64,000 bases of DNA from an uncultured Lentibacter sp. (GTDB lineage Bacteria; Pseudomonadota; Alphaproteobacteria; Rhodobacterales; Rhodobacteraceae). The stretch lies in NCBI GenBank assembly GCA_947497495.1, contig CANMGT010000001.1, positions 682,001-746,000 of the forward strand, written 5' to 3'. Below the pieces are notes generated by a model. That model saw nothing but the letters and a program-made list of their open reading frames with translations. It ran no database searches and was not told where the DNA came from. The position numbers and the translations under genes are program-made. This document shows positions 1-8,678 of the stretch, in pieces (the stretch's first letter is position 1; every line of letters starts with the position of its first letter).

Positions 1-790
1 GCACAGGCGCCTGCAAGAGCGGCAGCTTGCCTTTCTGGGTTATCTCCAAGTAATCCAGCACCGCGCCCAGCGCCGAAACTTCAGCACGCGAGAACTGCCC
101 GAAGGCCTCAAGCGTCTGCACGCTAAAGAAGTCGCACAACCGCTTTGTTGCCCCCTCGCTGTCAAAGCTGGCCTTGCCAAGCTCTGTCACAGCAACGCCC
201 TGCTCTTCGGCAATTTCGGCCAGCTCGCCAAATTGAGCATCGGCGAAGATAATTTCGCTCGGGGCAAGCCGCGCCAACTCGGGCCCCAACCGCACGCGCG
301 AGGCCTCCATCACCCGAAAGGCACCTGTCGACATGTCGATCCAAGCCAAGCCTGCCGCATCGCGGATTTCGACATAAGCCGCCAGATAGTTGTGCCGCCG
401 TGCTTCCAGCAGGCTCTCTTCCGTCAGCGTTCCGGGGGTGACAAGCCTCACAACATCACGCCGCACAACCGACTTGTAGCCGCGCTTCTTGGCTTCGGCG
501 GGGCTTTCAAGCTGCTCGCAAACAGCCACGCGAAAACCCTTGCGAATGAGCGTCAGCAAGTAGTTTTCGGCCGCATGGTAAGGCACGCCGCACATGGCAA
601 TGTCTTCGCCCTCGTGCTTGCCTCGCTTTGTCAGCGCAATATCCAAAGCTTCAGCCGCAGCCACGGCATCATCAAAGAACATCTCGTAGAAGTCGCCCAT
701 GCGGTAAAACAGGAGCGCCTCGGGGTAGTTCCCCTTGATCTCAAGATACTGCGCCATCATTGGCGTCACAGCTGACTTGGCAGTGCTCAC
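1..790 (-). CDS. mutS: DNA mismatch repair protein MutS, N-terminal part (cut by window edge)
   Basis: MutS recognises mismatches and starts methyl-independent or strand-directed repair with MutL. Only the first 263 codons are inside the window; the reading frame stays open to base 1, so the connector, lever, clamp and ATPase domains are outside. The mismatch-binding domain is visible: GDFYEMF gives the Phe-x-Glu pair at residues 34 and 36 that wedges into the mispair, followed by the family segment AMCGVPYHA and a TPGTLTEE stretch. I chose the GTG at 790 because GGGGG lies 8 bases upstream; GTG and ATG codons a few residues further in are alternatives. The gene is divergent from maeB. Confidence 0.95.
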   Translation of the reverse strand, partial: MSTAKSAVTPMMAQYLEIKGNYPEALLFYRMGDFYEMFFDDAVAAAEALDIALTKRGKHEGEDIAMCGVPYHAAENYLLTLIRKGFRVAVCEQLESPAEAKKRGYKSVVRRDVVRLVTPGTLTEESLLEARRHNYLAAYVEIRDAAGLAWIDMSTGAFRVMEASRVRLGPELARLAPSEIIFADAQFGELAEIAEEQGVAVTELGKASFDSEGATKRLCDFFSVQTLEAFGQFSRAEVSALGAVLDYLEITQKGKLPLLQAPV

Positions 791-867
791 GTCTACATTC
801 CCCCGAATGGTTGCCGGCCAAACTAACCAGACAAGCTGCGACACGAAAGCTGAAAGTCGTGTTTCGG

Positions 868-896
868 TTGAGAGAATCTGCCCACCACGTTATAGC
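868..896 (+). promoter_or_regulatory. Sigma-70-like promoter of maeB
   Basis: TTGAGA at 868-873 and TATAGC at 891-896 are separated by 17 bases, leaving a leader of about 25 bases before the maeB start codon. It lies in the 136-base divergent gap with mutS. The match is by eye only. Confidence 0.5.
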
Positions 897-926
897 GGCC
901 CAACCCTTTCTTGAATCAGGCCCATA

Positions 927-3182
927 ATGTCGAAACAAAAAATCTCCCGCGAAGATGCCCTTGCCTTTCACCTTGAGCCAACACCCGGCAAATGGGAGGT
1001 GCAGGCAACTGTCCCGATGACAACCCAGCGCGACCTGTCGCTGGCTTACTCGCCGGGCGTGGCCGTGCCTTGCGAAGACATCGCAGCCAACCCAGCGCTG
1101 GCCTACGACTACACCAACAAGGGCAACCTTGTAGCCGTTATTTCCAACGGCACAGCGGTGCTTGGCCTTGGCAACTTGGGCGCACTTGGCAGTAAGCCGG
1201 TGATGGAGGGCAAGTCAGTGCTCTTCAAGCGCTTCGCCGACGTGAACAGCATCGACATCGAGCTTGATTCGGAAGACCCGGAAGAACTCATCAACGCGAT
1301 CCGCCTGATGGGGCCAACATTCGGCGGCATCAACCTCGAAGACATCAAAGCGCCTGAGTGCTTTATCATCGAGCAGACCCTCAAAGAGCAGATGGACATC
1401 CCCGTCTTCCACGACGACCAGCACGGAACAGCGGTGATTTGCGCGGCGGGCCTGCTCAACGCGCTGCAAATTTCCGGCAAGGAAATCGGCGAAGTCAAGA
1501 TCGTCGTCAACGGCGCGGGTGCTGCGGGCATCGCCTGTATCGAGCTGATCAAAGCCATGGGCGCCAAGCACGACAACTGTATCTTGTGCGACACCAAAGG
1601 CGTCATCTTTCAAGGCCGCACCGAAGGCATGAACCAGTGGAAATCAGCCCACGCCGCCAACACCGAAAGCCGCACACTGGCCGAGGCAATGGACGGCGCC
1701 GACGTCTTCCTTGGCGTCTCTGTCAAAGGCGCGGTTACGCAAGACATGGTCGCCTCGATGGGCAAAAACGCCGTCATCTTCGCAATGGCCAACCCTGACC
1801 CGGAGATCACCCCTGAAGAGGCTCACGCCGTGCGCGAAGACGTGATCGTCGCGACAGGCCGCTCTGACTACCCCAACCAAGTCAACAACGTGCTCGGCTT
1901 CCCCTACCTGTTCCGCGGTGCGCTCGACATTCACGCGCGTGCGATCAACGACGAAATGAAGATTGCCTGTGCTGAAGCCCTCGCCAAACTGGCCCGCGAA
2001 GACGTGCCTGACGAAGTCGCCATGGCCTACGGCACCAAGCTCAGCTTCGGGCGCGACTACATCATCCCGACGCCGTTTGACCCGCGCCTGATCTACGTGA
2101 TCCCCCCCGCTGTTGCCAAAGCCGGCATGGACACAGGCGTCGCACGCCGCCCGATCATCGACATGGAAGCCTACGAGCTCTCCCTCAAGTCGCGGATGGA
2201 TCCGACAGCCAGCATCCTGCGCAGCCTCAACGCGCGCGCCCGCCAGAACCAGGCCCGCATGATCTTCGCTGAGGGCGATGATCCGCGCGTGCTGCGTGCT
2301 GCCGTGCAATACACCCGTTCAGGCATGGGCCAAGCCGTTGTTGTGGGCCGCGAGGACGACATCAAAACCAAGCTTACCGCCGAAGGCATGGCCGACGCTG
2401 TGGGCGAGCTCGAAATCGTCAACGCCGCCAACACGCCGCACCTCGATGCCTACAAAGCCTTCCTCTACGAGCGCCTCCAGCGTCAGGGCTTTGACAGGCA
2501 CGACACGCACCGCCTTGCCGCGCGTGACCGCCACGTTTTCGCAGCGCTCATGCTGGCCCACGGCCACGGCGACGGGCTCGTGACAGGCGCGACTCGCAAG
2601 TCAGCCCACGTCTTGCAGCGCATCAACATGGTGTTTGACGCCTCCGCCAAAGACGGCGCAGTTGGCGTCACGGCGCTCCTGCACAAAGGCCGCATCGTCA
2701 TTGTCGGCGATACGCTGGTGCACGAGTGGCCCGACGAGCAGGACCTCGCGACAATCGCCGAACGCTCAGCCGATGTGGCCCGCCACTTGGGCCTTGAACC
2801 GCGCGTTGCTTTTGTCAGCTTCTCAACCTTCGGCTACCCGCGTTCAGAGCGCGCCGAAAAAATGCACCTCGCGCCAGAGGTTCTGGAATCCCGCGGCGTC
2901 GACTTCGAGTTCGAAGGCGAGATGACAGTTGATGTTGCGCTCAACGCAACAGCGCAGAAAAGCTACCCGTTCTCTCGCCTCACTGGCCCTGCCAACATCC
3001 TCGTCGTGCCCGCGCGCCACTCCGCGTCGATCTCAACGAAGCTTATGCAGGAAATGGCCGGCGCAACCGTCATCGGCCCGATTCTCGCAGGCATTGATGA
3101 GAGCATCCAGATCTGCTCAACTGTCTCTACGGTTAATGACATCGTAAACATGGCGGTTCTGGCGGCGTGCAAAGTCGGTTAA
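927..3182 (+). CDS. maeB: NADP-dependent malic enzyme with phosphotransacetylase-like C-terminal domain
   Basis: Oxidatively decarboxylates malate to pyruvate and CO2, producing NADPH in the cytoplasm. At 751 residues it has the usual MaeB length and architecture. The N-terminal malic domain carries YSPGVAVPC and YTNKGNLVAVISNGTAVLG (about residues 36-80) and the DDQHGTAV motif. The nucleotide-binding domain follows with VVNGAGAAGIACIE near residue 195. From about residue 430 to the end there is a phosphate-acetyltransferase-like domain, which in this family is regarded as regulatory (acetyl-CoA sensing) and not catalytic. It is a single-gene unit with its own promoter. A 10-bp hairpin follows the stop codon. 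Confidence 0.97.
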   Translation: MSKQKISREDALAFHLEPTPGKWEVQATVPMTTQRDLSLAYSPGVAVPCEDIAANPALAYDYTNKGNLVAVISNGTAVLGLGNLGALGSKPVMEGKSVLFKRFADVNSIDIELDSEDPEELINAIRLMGPTFGGINLEDIKAPECFIIEQTLKEQMDIPVFHDDQHGTAVICAAGLLNALQISGKEIGEVKIVVNGAGAAGIACIELIKAMGAKHDNCILCDTKGVIFQGRTEGMNQWKSAHAANTESRTLAEAMDGADVFLGVSVKGAVTQDMVASMGKNAVIFAMANPDPEITPEEAHAVREDVIVATGRSDYPNQVNNVLGFPYLFRGALDIHARAINDEMKIACAEALAKLAREDVPDEVAMAYGTKLSFGRDYIIPTPFDPRLIYVIPPAVAKAGMDTGVARRPIIDMEAYELSLKSRMDPTASILRSLNARARQNQARMIFAEGDDPRVLRAAVQYTRSGMGQAVVVGREDDIKTKLTAEGMADAVGELEIVNAANTPHLDAYKAFLYERLQRQGFDRHDTHRLAARDRHVFAALMLAHGHGDGLVTGATRKSAHVLQRINMVFDASAKDGAVGVTALLHKGRIVIVGDTLVHEWPDEQDLATIAERSADVARHLGLEPRVAFVSFSTFGYPRSERAEKMHLAPEVLESRGVDFEFEGEMTVDVALNATAQKSYPFSRLTGPANILVVPARHSASISTKLMQEMAGATVIGPILAGIDESIQICSTVSTVNDIVNMAVLAACKVG

Positions 3183-3199
3183 CTTTCAAAGGGTTTGTT

Positions 3200-3225
3200 C
3201 TCGCGCCAATCTTTTTTGGCGCGAG
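3200..3225 (+). terminator. Hairpin after maeB, possible terminator
   Basis: CTCGCGCCAA (3200-3209) pairs perfectly with TTGGCGCGAG (3216-3225) around the loop TCTTTT. No T-run follows the stem, so it may be a processed 3' end or a weak terminator, not a classical intrinsic one. Confidence 0.45.
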
Positions 3226-3270
3226 GCTGCTTGAGTTAGCTCAAAACGCGACAAGCAAGGGCCTTATGTT

Positions 3271-4146
3271 ATGACAATTTTCAACCTCGGCTCAATCAAC
3301 CTCGACCACTTCTATGAGGTGCCGCACCTGCCCCAACCGGGCGAAACGCTCCTCGCTACCGCCCACAGCACGGGCCTCGGCGGTAAAGGCGCCAACCAGT
3401 CTGTCGCGGCGGCACAAGCTGGCGCGCGTGTTGTGCACATCGGCGCTGTCGGCCCCGATGGCGCATGGGCAACTTCACGCATGCAAGCGCTCGGCGTTGA
3501 CACCACGCACATCACACCAGTCACAAGCGCCACAGCCCACGCCATCATCAACGTCGATCCTGCCGCTGAAAACGCCATCGTGGTTTTCCCGGGCGCGAAC
3601 ATGGAACAGTCTCTAACCCAGGTTAAAATCGCTCTAGAGACAGCCAAACAAGGCGACATGCTCCTGCTGCAAAACGAAACCAACCTGCAGGTTGAGGCCG
3701 CAACGCTTGCTCGCGCCAAGGGCCTCACAGTCATCTACTCCGCCGCACCTTTTAACGCAAAAGCCACTCAAGCACTTCTGCCGCTGACAGACATCCTCAT
3801 TCTCAACGCCGTTGAAATGCAACAACTCAGCACCGCCACAGGCCGCGCTGCGAAGAGCCTCGGCCCGCAAATGATCGTCGTCACCGAAGGCTCAAAAGGC
3901 GGACGCTTTGTGACGCCCGAAGGGGAAGGCCGCTTCCCCGCCTTCCCCGTCCAAGCGCTCGACACAACAGGCGCAGGCGACACCCACGCAGGCTACTTCG
4001 CCGCCGCTCTCCACGAAGGCCAACCGCTGCCCGACGCCCTTCGCCTCGCCTCCGCTGCCTCAGCACTCAAAGTTACAAAAAAAGGGACAGCTGATGCCAT
4101 CCCCTCCCGCTCGGATGTCGATGCGTTCCTAGCCCAACAAACCTAG
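3271..4146 (+). CDS. PfkB-family carbohydrate kinase, ribokinase-like
   Basis: A cytoplasmic ATP-dependent sugar kinase of the PfkB/ribokinase fold. The substrate-binding signature GGKGANQSVAAAQAG is at residues 38-52. The ATP and anion-hole motif DTTGAGD is at 231-237, with D237 as the expected catalytic base. At 291 residues the length is normal for ribokinase. No ribose transporter or ribose regulator is next to it, so the true substrate (ribose, another pentose or a nucleoside) is open. The start ATG follows AAGGG by about 8 bases. The upstream neighbour maeB is a separate unit and msrA converges from the other side. Confidence 0.85.
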   Translation: MTIFNLGSINLDHFYEVPHLPQPGETLLATAHSTGLGGKGANQSVAAAQAGARVVHIGAVGPDGAWATSRMQALGVDTTHITPVTSATAHAIINVDPAAENAIVVFPGANMEQSLTQVKIALETAKQGDMLLLQNETNLQVEAATLARAKGLTVIYSAAPFNAKATQALLPLTDILILNAVEMQQLSTATGRAAKSLGPQMIVVTEGSKGGRFVTPEGEGRFPAFPVQALDTTGAGDTHAGYFAAALHEGQPLPDALRLASAASALKVTKKGTADAIPSRSDVDAFLAQQT

Positions 4147-4180
4147 AGCTTCTTCTTTTCAGAAATATCCTGGGGGAGTT

Positions 4181-4201
4181 TGAGGGGGCAAAGCCCCCTC
4201 A
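4181..4201. repeat. GC-rich hairpin module between convergent genes
   Basis: TGAGGGGGC and GCCCCCTCA form a perfect 9-bp stem around an AAA loop, preceded by a pyrimidine-rich tract and GAAATATCCTGGGGGAG (4162-4178). From memory, this hairpin-plus-leader is very common in intergenic regions of Roseobacter-group genomes, which would make it a dispersed REP-like or 3'-end element. Only one copy is in this window, so the repeat status rests on that recollection. Confidence 0.45.
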
Positions 4202-4235
4202 TCACCGCGACTTGGCGAAGCCAAGGCGCAATTTC

Positions 4236-4886
4236 TTACTTCGCAAACGGCGCGGCACCGCCCCAAAGCGCCTTAACCTTCGCATCACGCCCGCAAGCCT
4301 TGCGGTAAAACTTGTACGCTGATGCCTTGCTCTTGGGGCCCGCGCGCGTCAGCACAACCTTGCTGCTCTTGTAATAATCCTGATGGTAGGCCTCAGCCGG
4401 ATAAAACCCGTTCAACGGCAAAACCTTGGTCACAATCTTGCGCCCAAGGTCTTTTCCCGCATCAGCAACAGCCTTCTGTGCCGATGCCTTCTGCTCTGCA
4501 CCCTTGTAGAACACAGCCGTCTTATAAGCCGCTCCCCGATCACAAAATTGCCCGCCCGCATCCGTCGGATCAATCGAGCGCATGAACATGCTCAGCACTT
4601 TGTCGCGGCTGATCTTGCCCGCGTCAAAGGTGATCTTTACCGCCTCATAATGCCCCGCGTGGCTCTTATACGTCGGGTTCTTCGACTTGCCGCCGCTAAA
4701 GCCCGACACCGCGCTCACAACTCCAGGAACGCTCTCGAAATCTGACTCGACACACCAGAAGCAACCGCCAGCAACGACAAGTTCTTCCCGTGGCCCCGCA
4801 TGCGCGACGGTTCCCTGCAACAAGAGCGCCGCCCCTATCAGCAGCATCAACGCCACTGTCTTAACTTCCCTTACACACCGTTTCAT
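4236..4886 (-). CDS. msrA: Peptide-methionine (S)-S-oxide reductase, exported
   Basis: MsrA reduces the S-epimer of methionine sulfoxide in proteins. The catalytic GCFWC motif is at residues 41-45 with the nucleophile at C42, followed by the family segment GYEAVKITFD-like and a conserved DPTDAGGQFCDRG block. The first 30 residues form a hydrophobic signal peptide ending AHAG, so this copy acts in the periplasm and repairs envelope proteins. I chose the ATG at 4886 because GAGGAGA sits 8 bases upstream; a start 10 codons earlier lacks this. It is a single gene, convergent with the kinase and divergent from the aminotransferase. Confidence 0.95.
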   Translation of the reverse strand: MKRCVREVKTVALMLLIGAALLLQGTVAHAGPREELVVAGGCFWCVESDFESVPGVVSAVSGFSGGKSKNPTYKSHAGHYEAVKITFDAGKISRDKVLSMFMRSIDPTDAGGQFCDRGAAYKTAVFYKGAEQKASAQKAVADAGKDLGRKIVTKVLPLNGFYPAEAYHQDYYKSSKVVLTRAGPKSKASAYKFYRKACGRDAKVKALWGGAAPFAK

Positions 4887-4993
4887 TGCTTTCTCTCCTC
4901 GCAAAGTTTCCAGCACTCTAGCTGCGAAAAACTCCGCTGTAGACAGACCTCACAGAGAGGTTACTACTCGTTCCCAAAACGTGAGGAGCCGTA

Positions 4994-5899
4994 ATGTCTG
5001 ACAAAGTAACAACCCACGCTGCGCAAGAAGATGCCCGCAATGAAGAAATCCTGATCTGGCTCAACGGCCGCTGCGTGCCCAAAGCCGAGGCCCTCGTCAG
5101 CGTCTATGACAGCGGCTTTATGCTCGGTGACGGCGTCTGGGAGGGGCTGCGCCTTTACAACGGCAACTGGGCCTTCTGGGGCGAGCATTTCGACAGGCTG
5201 TTTGAAGCCGCAAAGGCAATAGATCTCGACATTGGTATGACCCAAGAGAAGCTCTATTTCGCCTTGTTAGAGACACAAAAGGCCAATTCCATGACAACAG
5301 ACGCCCACGCGCGCCTTATGGTCACACGGGGTGTCAAAACACGCCCCTTTCAACACCCTTCGCTCAGCCAGCAAGGCCCGACAGTCACCATTATCATGGA
5401 GCATTCCCAGCCCAAGATCCCACGGCCGATCAAGCTCGCGACAGTGCCACACATCCGCGGCCTTCCGATGACACAAGACCCGAAATTAAACTCGCATTCC
5501 AAGCTCAACTGCATCCTCGCCTGCATCGCCGCCGAAAAGGCGGGCGCCGATGAAGCCCTGATGCTTGATGTGCATGGTTTCGTGAACACAACCAACGCCT
5601 GTAACTTTTTCATCGTCCGCAAAGGCGCGGTTTGGACAAGCACGGGCGATTATTGCATGAACGGCATCACCCGACAGAAAGTGATAGACGTCTGCCGCGC
5701 TGACGGCATCCCCGTATTCGAGCGAAACTACTCGCTCGTTGACACTTACGGCGCTGACGAGGCCTTCCTCACAGGCACTTTCGGTGCGCAAACCCCGGTG
5801 AGCGAGATAGACGGCCGCCAGATAGGCGAGGGCGAAATGGGGCCAGTCACCAAGCGCATCCGCGCGCTCTACAAAGAACTGATCGAGGCCTCAGCATGA
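4994..5899 (+). CDS. Class IV PLP-dependent aminotransferase (branched-chain/D-amino-acid type)
   Basis: A fold-type IV aminotransferase of 301 residues, related to IlvE and D-alanine aminotransferase. The N-terminal SVYDSGFMLGDGVWEGLR block (about residues 36-53) and the GADEALMLD...N...N segment near residue 183 are typical. The Schiff-base lysine is either K164 or K170 in DPKLNSHSKLN; my alignment to IlvE does not settle which. GAGGAG lies just upstream of the ATG. It overlaps the following sulfotransferase gene by ATGA, so the two are translationally coupled. The substrate is not clear from sequence, and the coupling suggests a role in a joint pathway rather than general valine/leucine synthesis. 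Confidence 0.85.
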   Translation: MSDKVTTHAAQEDARNEEILIWLNGRCVPKAEALVSVYDSGFMLGDGVWEGLRLYNGNWAFWGEHFDRLFEAAKAIDLDIGMTQEKLYFALLETQKANSMTTDAHARLMVTRGVKTRPFQHPSLSQQGPTVTIIMEHSQPKIPRPIKLATVPHIRGLPMTQDPKLNSHSKLNCILACIAAEKAGADEALMLDVHGFVNTTNACNFFIVRKGAVWTSTGDYCMNGITRQKVIDVCRADGIPVFERNYSLVDTYGADEAFLTGTFGAQTPVSEIDGRQIGEGEMGPVTKRIRALYKELIEASA

Positions 5900-6624
5900 C
5901 AACGATCGCCATGTGGTCAGGCCCACGCAACCTCAGCACCGCGATGATGTATAGCTTTGGCAACCGCGCCGATTTTGATGTGGTTGATGAACCTTTCTAT
6001 GCGCACTACTTGCGCGAAACAGGCCTTACGCACCCGATGCGTGAGGCAGTTCTGGCCAGCCAGTCGCAGGATGCTGCGGTTGTTGTTCAGTCTCTAACAC
6101 AGCCTAAAACACAGTATTTTTACCAAAAGCATATGTGCCAACACATGCTGCCTTCTGTGCCGCGCGACTGGATGTTTGACGCGCAGAACGTCTTTCTTAT
6201 CCGCCATCCTGCCCGCGTGATCGCCAGTTTTGGCGCGAAATACAGTGCGGAGTACGGCGGTTTCGACCTCGCCGACATCGGGTTTTCGCAGCAGCTCGAG
6301 CTTTACGAAATGCTGCGCGCTGCTGGGCATAACCCGCTGGTCATCGACAGCGCAGACATTCGCGATGCCCCCGAAGCCATGCTGCGCGCGCTTTGTGACA
6401 AGCTCTCCATTCCTTTTAGCGACACCATGCTGCACTGGCCCGAAGGCGGCCACGCCTCTGATGGCGCATGGGCGCCCCATTGGTATGGCGCGGTGCATGG
6501 CTCGACAGGGTTTGCGGGCCCCGAAGGCCCGCTGCCCGAGCTGGAAACACCTCAACAGCAGGCGCTCCTCGCCCGCGCCCTGCCCATCTACGAAGCACTT
6601 GGACAATGCAAACTGAAAGCCTGA
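5896..6624 (+). CDS. Small sulfotransferase-like P-loop protein
   Basis: A 242-residue protein of the sulfotransferase superfamily. WSGPRNLSTAMMYSFGNR at residues 7-24 is the 5'-phosphosulfate-binding loop, and FLIRHPARVIASFG at 100-113 is the 3'-phosphate-binding motif for PAPS. No signal peptide or membrane segment is seen, so it is cytoplasmic. It starts inside the stop codon of the aminotransferase gene (ATGA) and overlaps the next gene by 19 bases, giving a tight three-gene unit. Whether it transfers sulfate or only shares the fold is not known. The acceptor might be a product of the coupled aminotransferase, which is inference only. Confidence 0.75.
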   Translation: MTTIAMWSGPRNLSTAMMYSFGNRADFDVVDEPFYAHYLRETGLTHPMREAVLASQSQDAAVVVQSLTQPKTQYFYQKHMCQHMLPSVPRDWMFDAQNVFLIRHPARVIASFGAKYSAEYGGFDLADIGFSQQLELYEMLRAAGHNPLVIDSADIRDAPEAMLRALCDKLSIPFSDTMLHWPEGGHASDGAWAPHWYGAVHGSTGFAGPEGPLPELETPQQQALLARALPIYEALGQCKLKA

Positions 6625-7526
6625 TAGAAGGGTTTTCCGCAGTTGTAGAGACTGTTTCGGCCACCAAGGCGCGCTTCAAGCTCGAGCTTGGCTTGGCCGC
6701 TGGCGTTATGATCATCGCCTATCTCTGGATGATCAACGCCAAGCTCGATGACTTCCAGTTTTTCGCGCTTCCTGCGTTCGGCTTGTTTGGTTTTTCCGCC
6801 CTGCAAGCCCGCCGCTACAAAAACCACAGCGCCAACCACATCATGCCTTTGCTTTGCGAAGCGATAGACGGGCTAAGCTATAATGGCTTTCAAACACCGG
6901 GCATCTTGGAGCGCGAAAAACAGCTGCTTCTGCCGAAAGGTAATTTTGCAGGCCAGAACATCAGCCTTTCTGGCGGGTTTGGCAAACAGTGGTTTCGCCA
7001 AAACAACATCATCTTGAAAAGAAGGAGCGGCAAACGAACTGTCACTTCTTTTCACGGCGTTTTGCTTCAGCTGCCTGCGATCGGCATCGCCTCTCCGATG
7101 CTTGCACGCCCCTCGGCACAGGGACGCGGCGCGCTCTCCACTTGGGTTTTTGGCTCGGACGACCCGATGCCAGCGAAAACCTCGCTTGGCAGGCTGTCAG
7201 ACTATGGCGAAGATCTCACACTCTTTGCCCCTGACGGCGCCGCGCTCACAGAATTCGCCCCGAAGCTCGCAAACCTCATAAAACAGTCCGACGCCGTGTT
7301 CACCGACAGCGCCACAGTCGACGCCGTTCTGATCACGCAAAACAGCACTTGGATCGCGATTGCAGACGGCTCTTTGCCCTTCTCAACGGGTGGTATTTTT
7401 CAGCCCAAAGCAGCGCTGACCGGCGATATCGAGCGCGCGTCTCGCGAACTGGCAGTGCCGATCAGGCTGATGCAGCTCTGGTCGCAAGGCTTCAGCGGCA
7501 CGCCAGATTCGGCGGAATTAACCTAA
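6606..7526 (+). CDS. Uncharacterised membrane protein, possibly DUF3137-like
   Basis: A 306-residue protein with two predicted transmembrane segments near the N-terminus (about residues 25-45, GLAAGVMIIAYLWM, and 50-68) followed by a soluble domain. The pattern resembles DUF3137 proteins, whose function is unknown, but I could not confirm family membership. I placed the start at the ATG overlapping the end of the sulfotransferase gene by 19 bases; earlier in-frame codons lie deep inside that gene. No clear ribosome-binding site precedes it, consistent with translational coupling. Confidence 0.6.
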   Translation: MQTESLIEGFSAVVETVSATKARFKLELGLAAGVMIIAYLWMINAKLDDFQFFALPAFGLFGFSALQARRYKNHSANHIMPLLCEAIDGLSYNGFQTPGILEREKQLLLPKGNFAGQNISLSGGFGKQWFRQNNIILKRRSGKRTVTSFHGVLLQLPAIGIASPMLARPSAQGRGALSTWVFGSDDPMPAKTSLGRLSDYGEDLTLFAPDGAALTEFAPKLANLIKQSDAVFTDSATVDAVLITQNSTWIAIADGSLPFSTGGIFQPKAALTGDIERASRELAVPIRLMQLWSQGFSGTPDSAELT

Positions 7527-7643
7527 AACACACCCGAAAACCGCTACCTTTTGGCTCAGTTTAGCAAGATACGGCAATTTTTCCTTGTCTCACGACTCCG
7601 TTGCTCTATCAAACATTGAAACAACGAGAATCTAAAAACCCGC

Positions 7644-8678
7644 ATGAATATCGCACCAGATTTTAAGACAGAGCAGCCAGAAACCAAGTCAGCACAAGCA
7701 TGGGTCAGAACGCTCGCGAAATACCGCGATCCTGACACAGCGCGCAGCCTGCTCGAAGTTGCGGTCACGGCCGTTCCGTTCCTTGCGCTTTGGGGTCTAG
7801 CCTGGGCGGCGCTTTCGGTCAGCGTCTGGCTCTCTCTGGCGCTGTCGGTGCCGATCGCGATGTTTTTGCTGCGCCTGTTCACAATCCAGCATGACTGCGG
7901 CCATGGCTCCCTGTTCAAAAACCGCACACTCAGCGACTGGGTCGGGCGCACGCTTGGCGTTGTCACGGTGACGCCCTACGCGCTCTGGCGCCGTACGCAC
8001 GCCATTCACCATAGCTCGCACGGCAACCTTGCCAAGCGCGGCATCGGCGACATCGTGACGCTCACGGTTGACGAATATAATGCGCGCTCACCGCTCTGGA
8101 AGCTGCAGTATCGCGCCTACCGCAACCCGTTCTTCCTTTTCGCATTCGTGCCTAGCTATCTCTTCCTCATTCAGCAACGCTTCCCGGTTGGCCTGATGGG
8201 CGAGAAGAAATACTGGATCAGCACAATGGGCACCAACCTCACGCTGCTCATTGTTCTGGCAACACTCTACGCGTTCGGCGGCTGGGCCCCGATCCTGTTT
8301 ATCTTCCTGCCCTCAACCATCATCGCAGCAACGCTTGGCATGTGGCTATTCTATGTGCAGCATCAGTTTGAAGAAACAACCTGGGATCAAAACGAAGACT
8401 GGCAGCTGCACGACTCGGCCTTGCACGGCAGCTCTTACTACGTGCTGCCGAACTGGCTGAACTGGTTCAGCGCCAATATCGGCATTCACCACGTGCATCA
8501 CCTCTACGCGCGCATCCCGTTTTACCGCCTGCCCGAAGTGCTGCGCGACAACCCCGAGCTCGCCGAGATCAACAGGATGACGATCGCGGAAAGCTTCGCC
8601 AGCGCGCGCATGCGCCTCTGGGATGAGCAAGGAAAACGCCTGCTCACGTTCGCTCAGGCCAAAGCCCTAACCGCTTAG
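7644..8678 (+). CDS. Membrane fatty acid desaturase
   Basis: An integral-membrane acyl-lipid or acyl-CoA desaturase of 344 residues. The three histidine boxes that hold the di-iron centre are intact: HDCGH at 83-87, HAIHH at 119-123 and HHVHH at 282-286. Hydrophobic segments flank them in the usual two-plus-two arrangement. This box pattern is that of delta-9/delta-12 FADS-type enzymes, so it should introduce a cis double bond into membrane fatty acids. The position of the bond cannot be read from sequence. The 3' end overlaps the convergent crotonase gene by four bases. Confidence 0.9.
   Translation: MNIAPDFKTEQPETKSAQAWVRTLAKYRDPDTARSLLEVAVTAVPFLALWGLAWAALSVSVWLSLALSVPIAMFLLRLFTIQHDCGHGSLFKNRTLSDWVGRTLGVVTVTPYALWRRTHAIHHSSHGNLAKRGIGDIVTLTVDEYNARSPLWKLQYRAYRNPFFLFAFVPSYLFLIQQRFPVGLMGEKKYWISTMGTNLTLLIVLATLYAFGGWAPILFIFLPSTIIAATLGMWLFYVQHQFEETTWDQNEDWQLHDSALHGSSYYVLPNWLNWFSANIGIHHVHHLYARIPFYRLPEVLRDNPELAEINRMTIAESFASARMRLWDEQGKRLLTFAQAKALTA

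Noticed and set aside
6468..6605. Upstream extension of the membrane protein gene into the sulfotransferase gene
   Set aside because: The extra 46 codons are Arg/Pro-rich and overlap a supported gene; the ATG at 6606 precedes the first hydrophobic segment sensibly.
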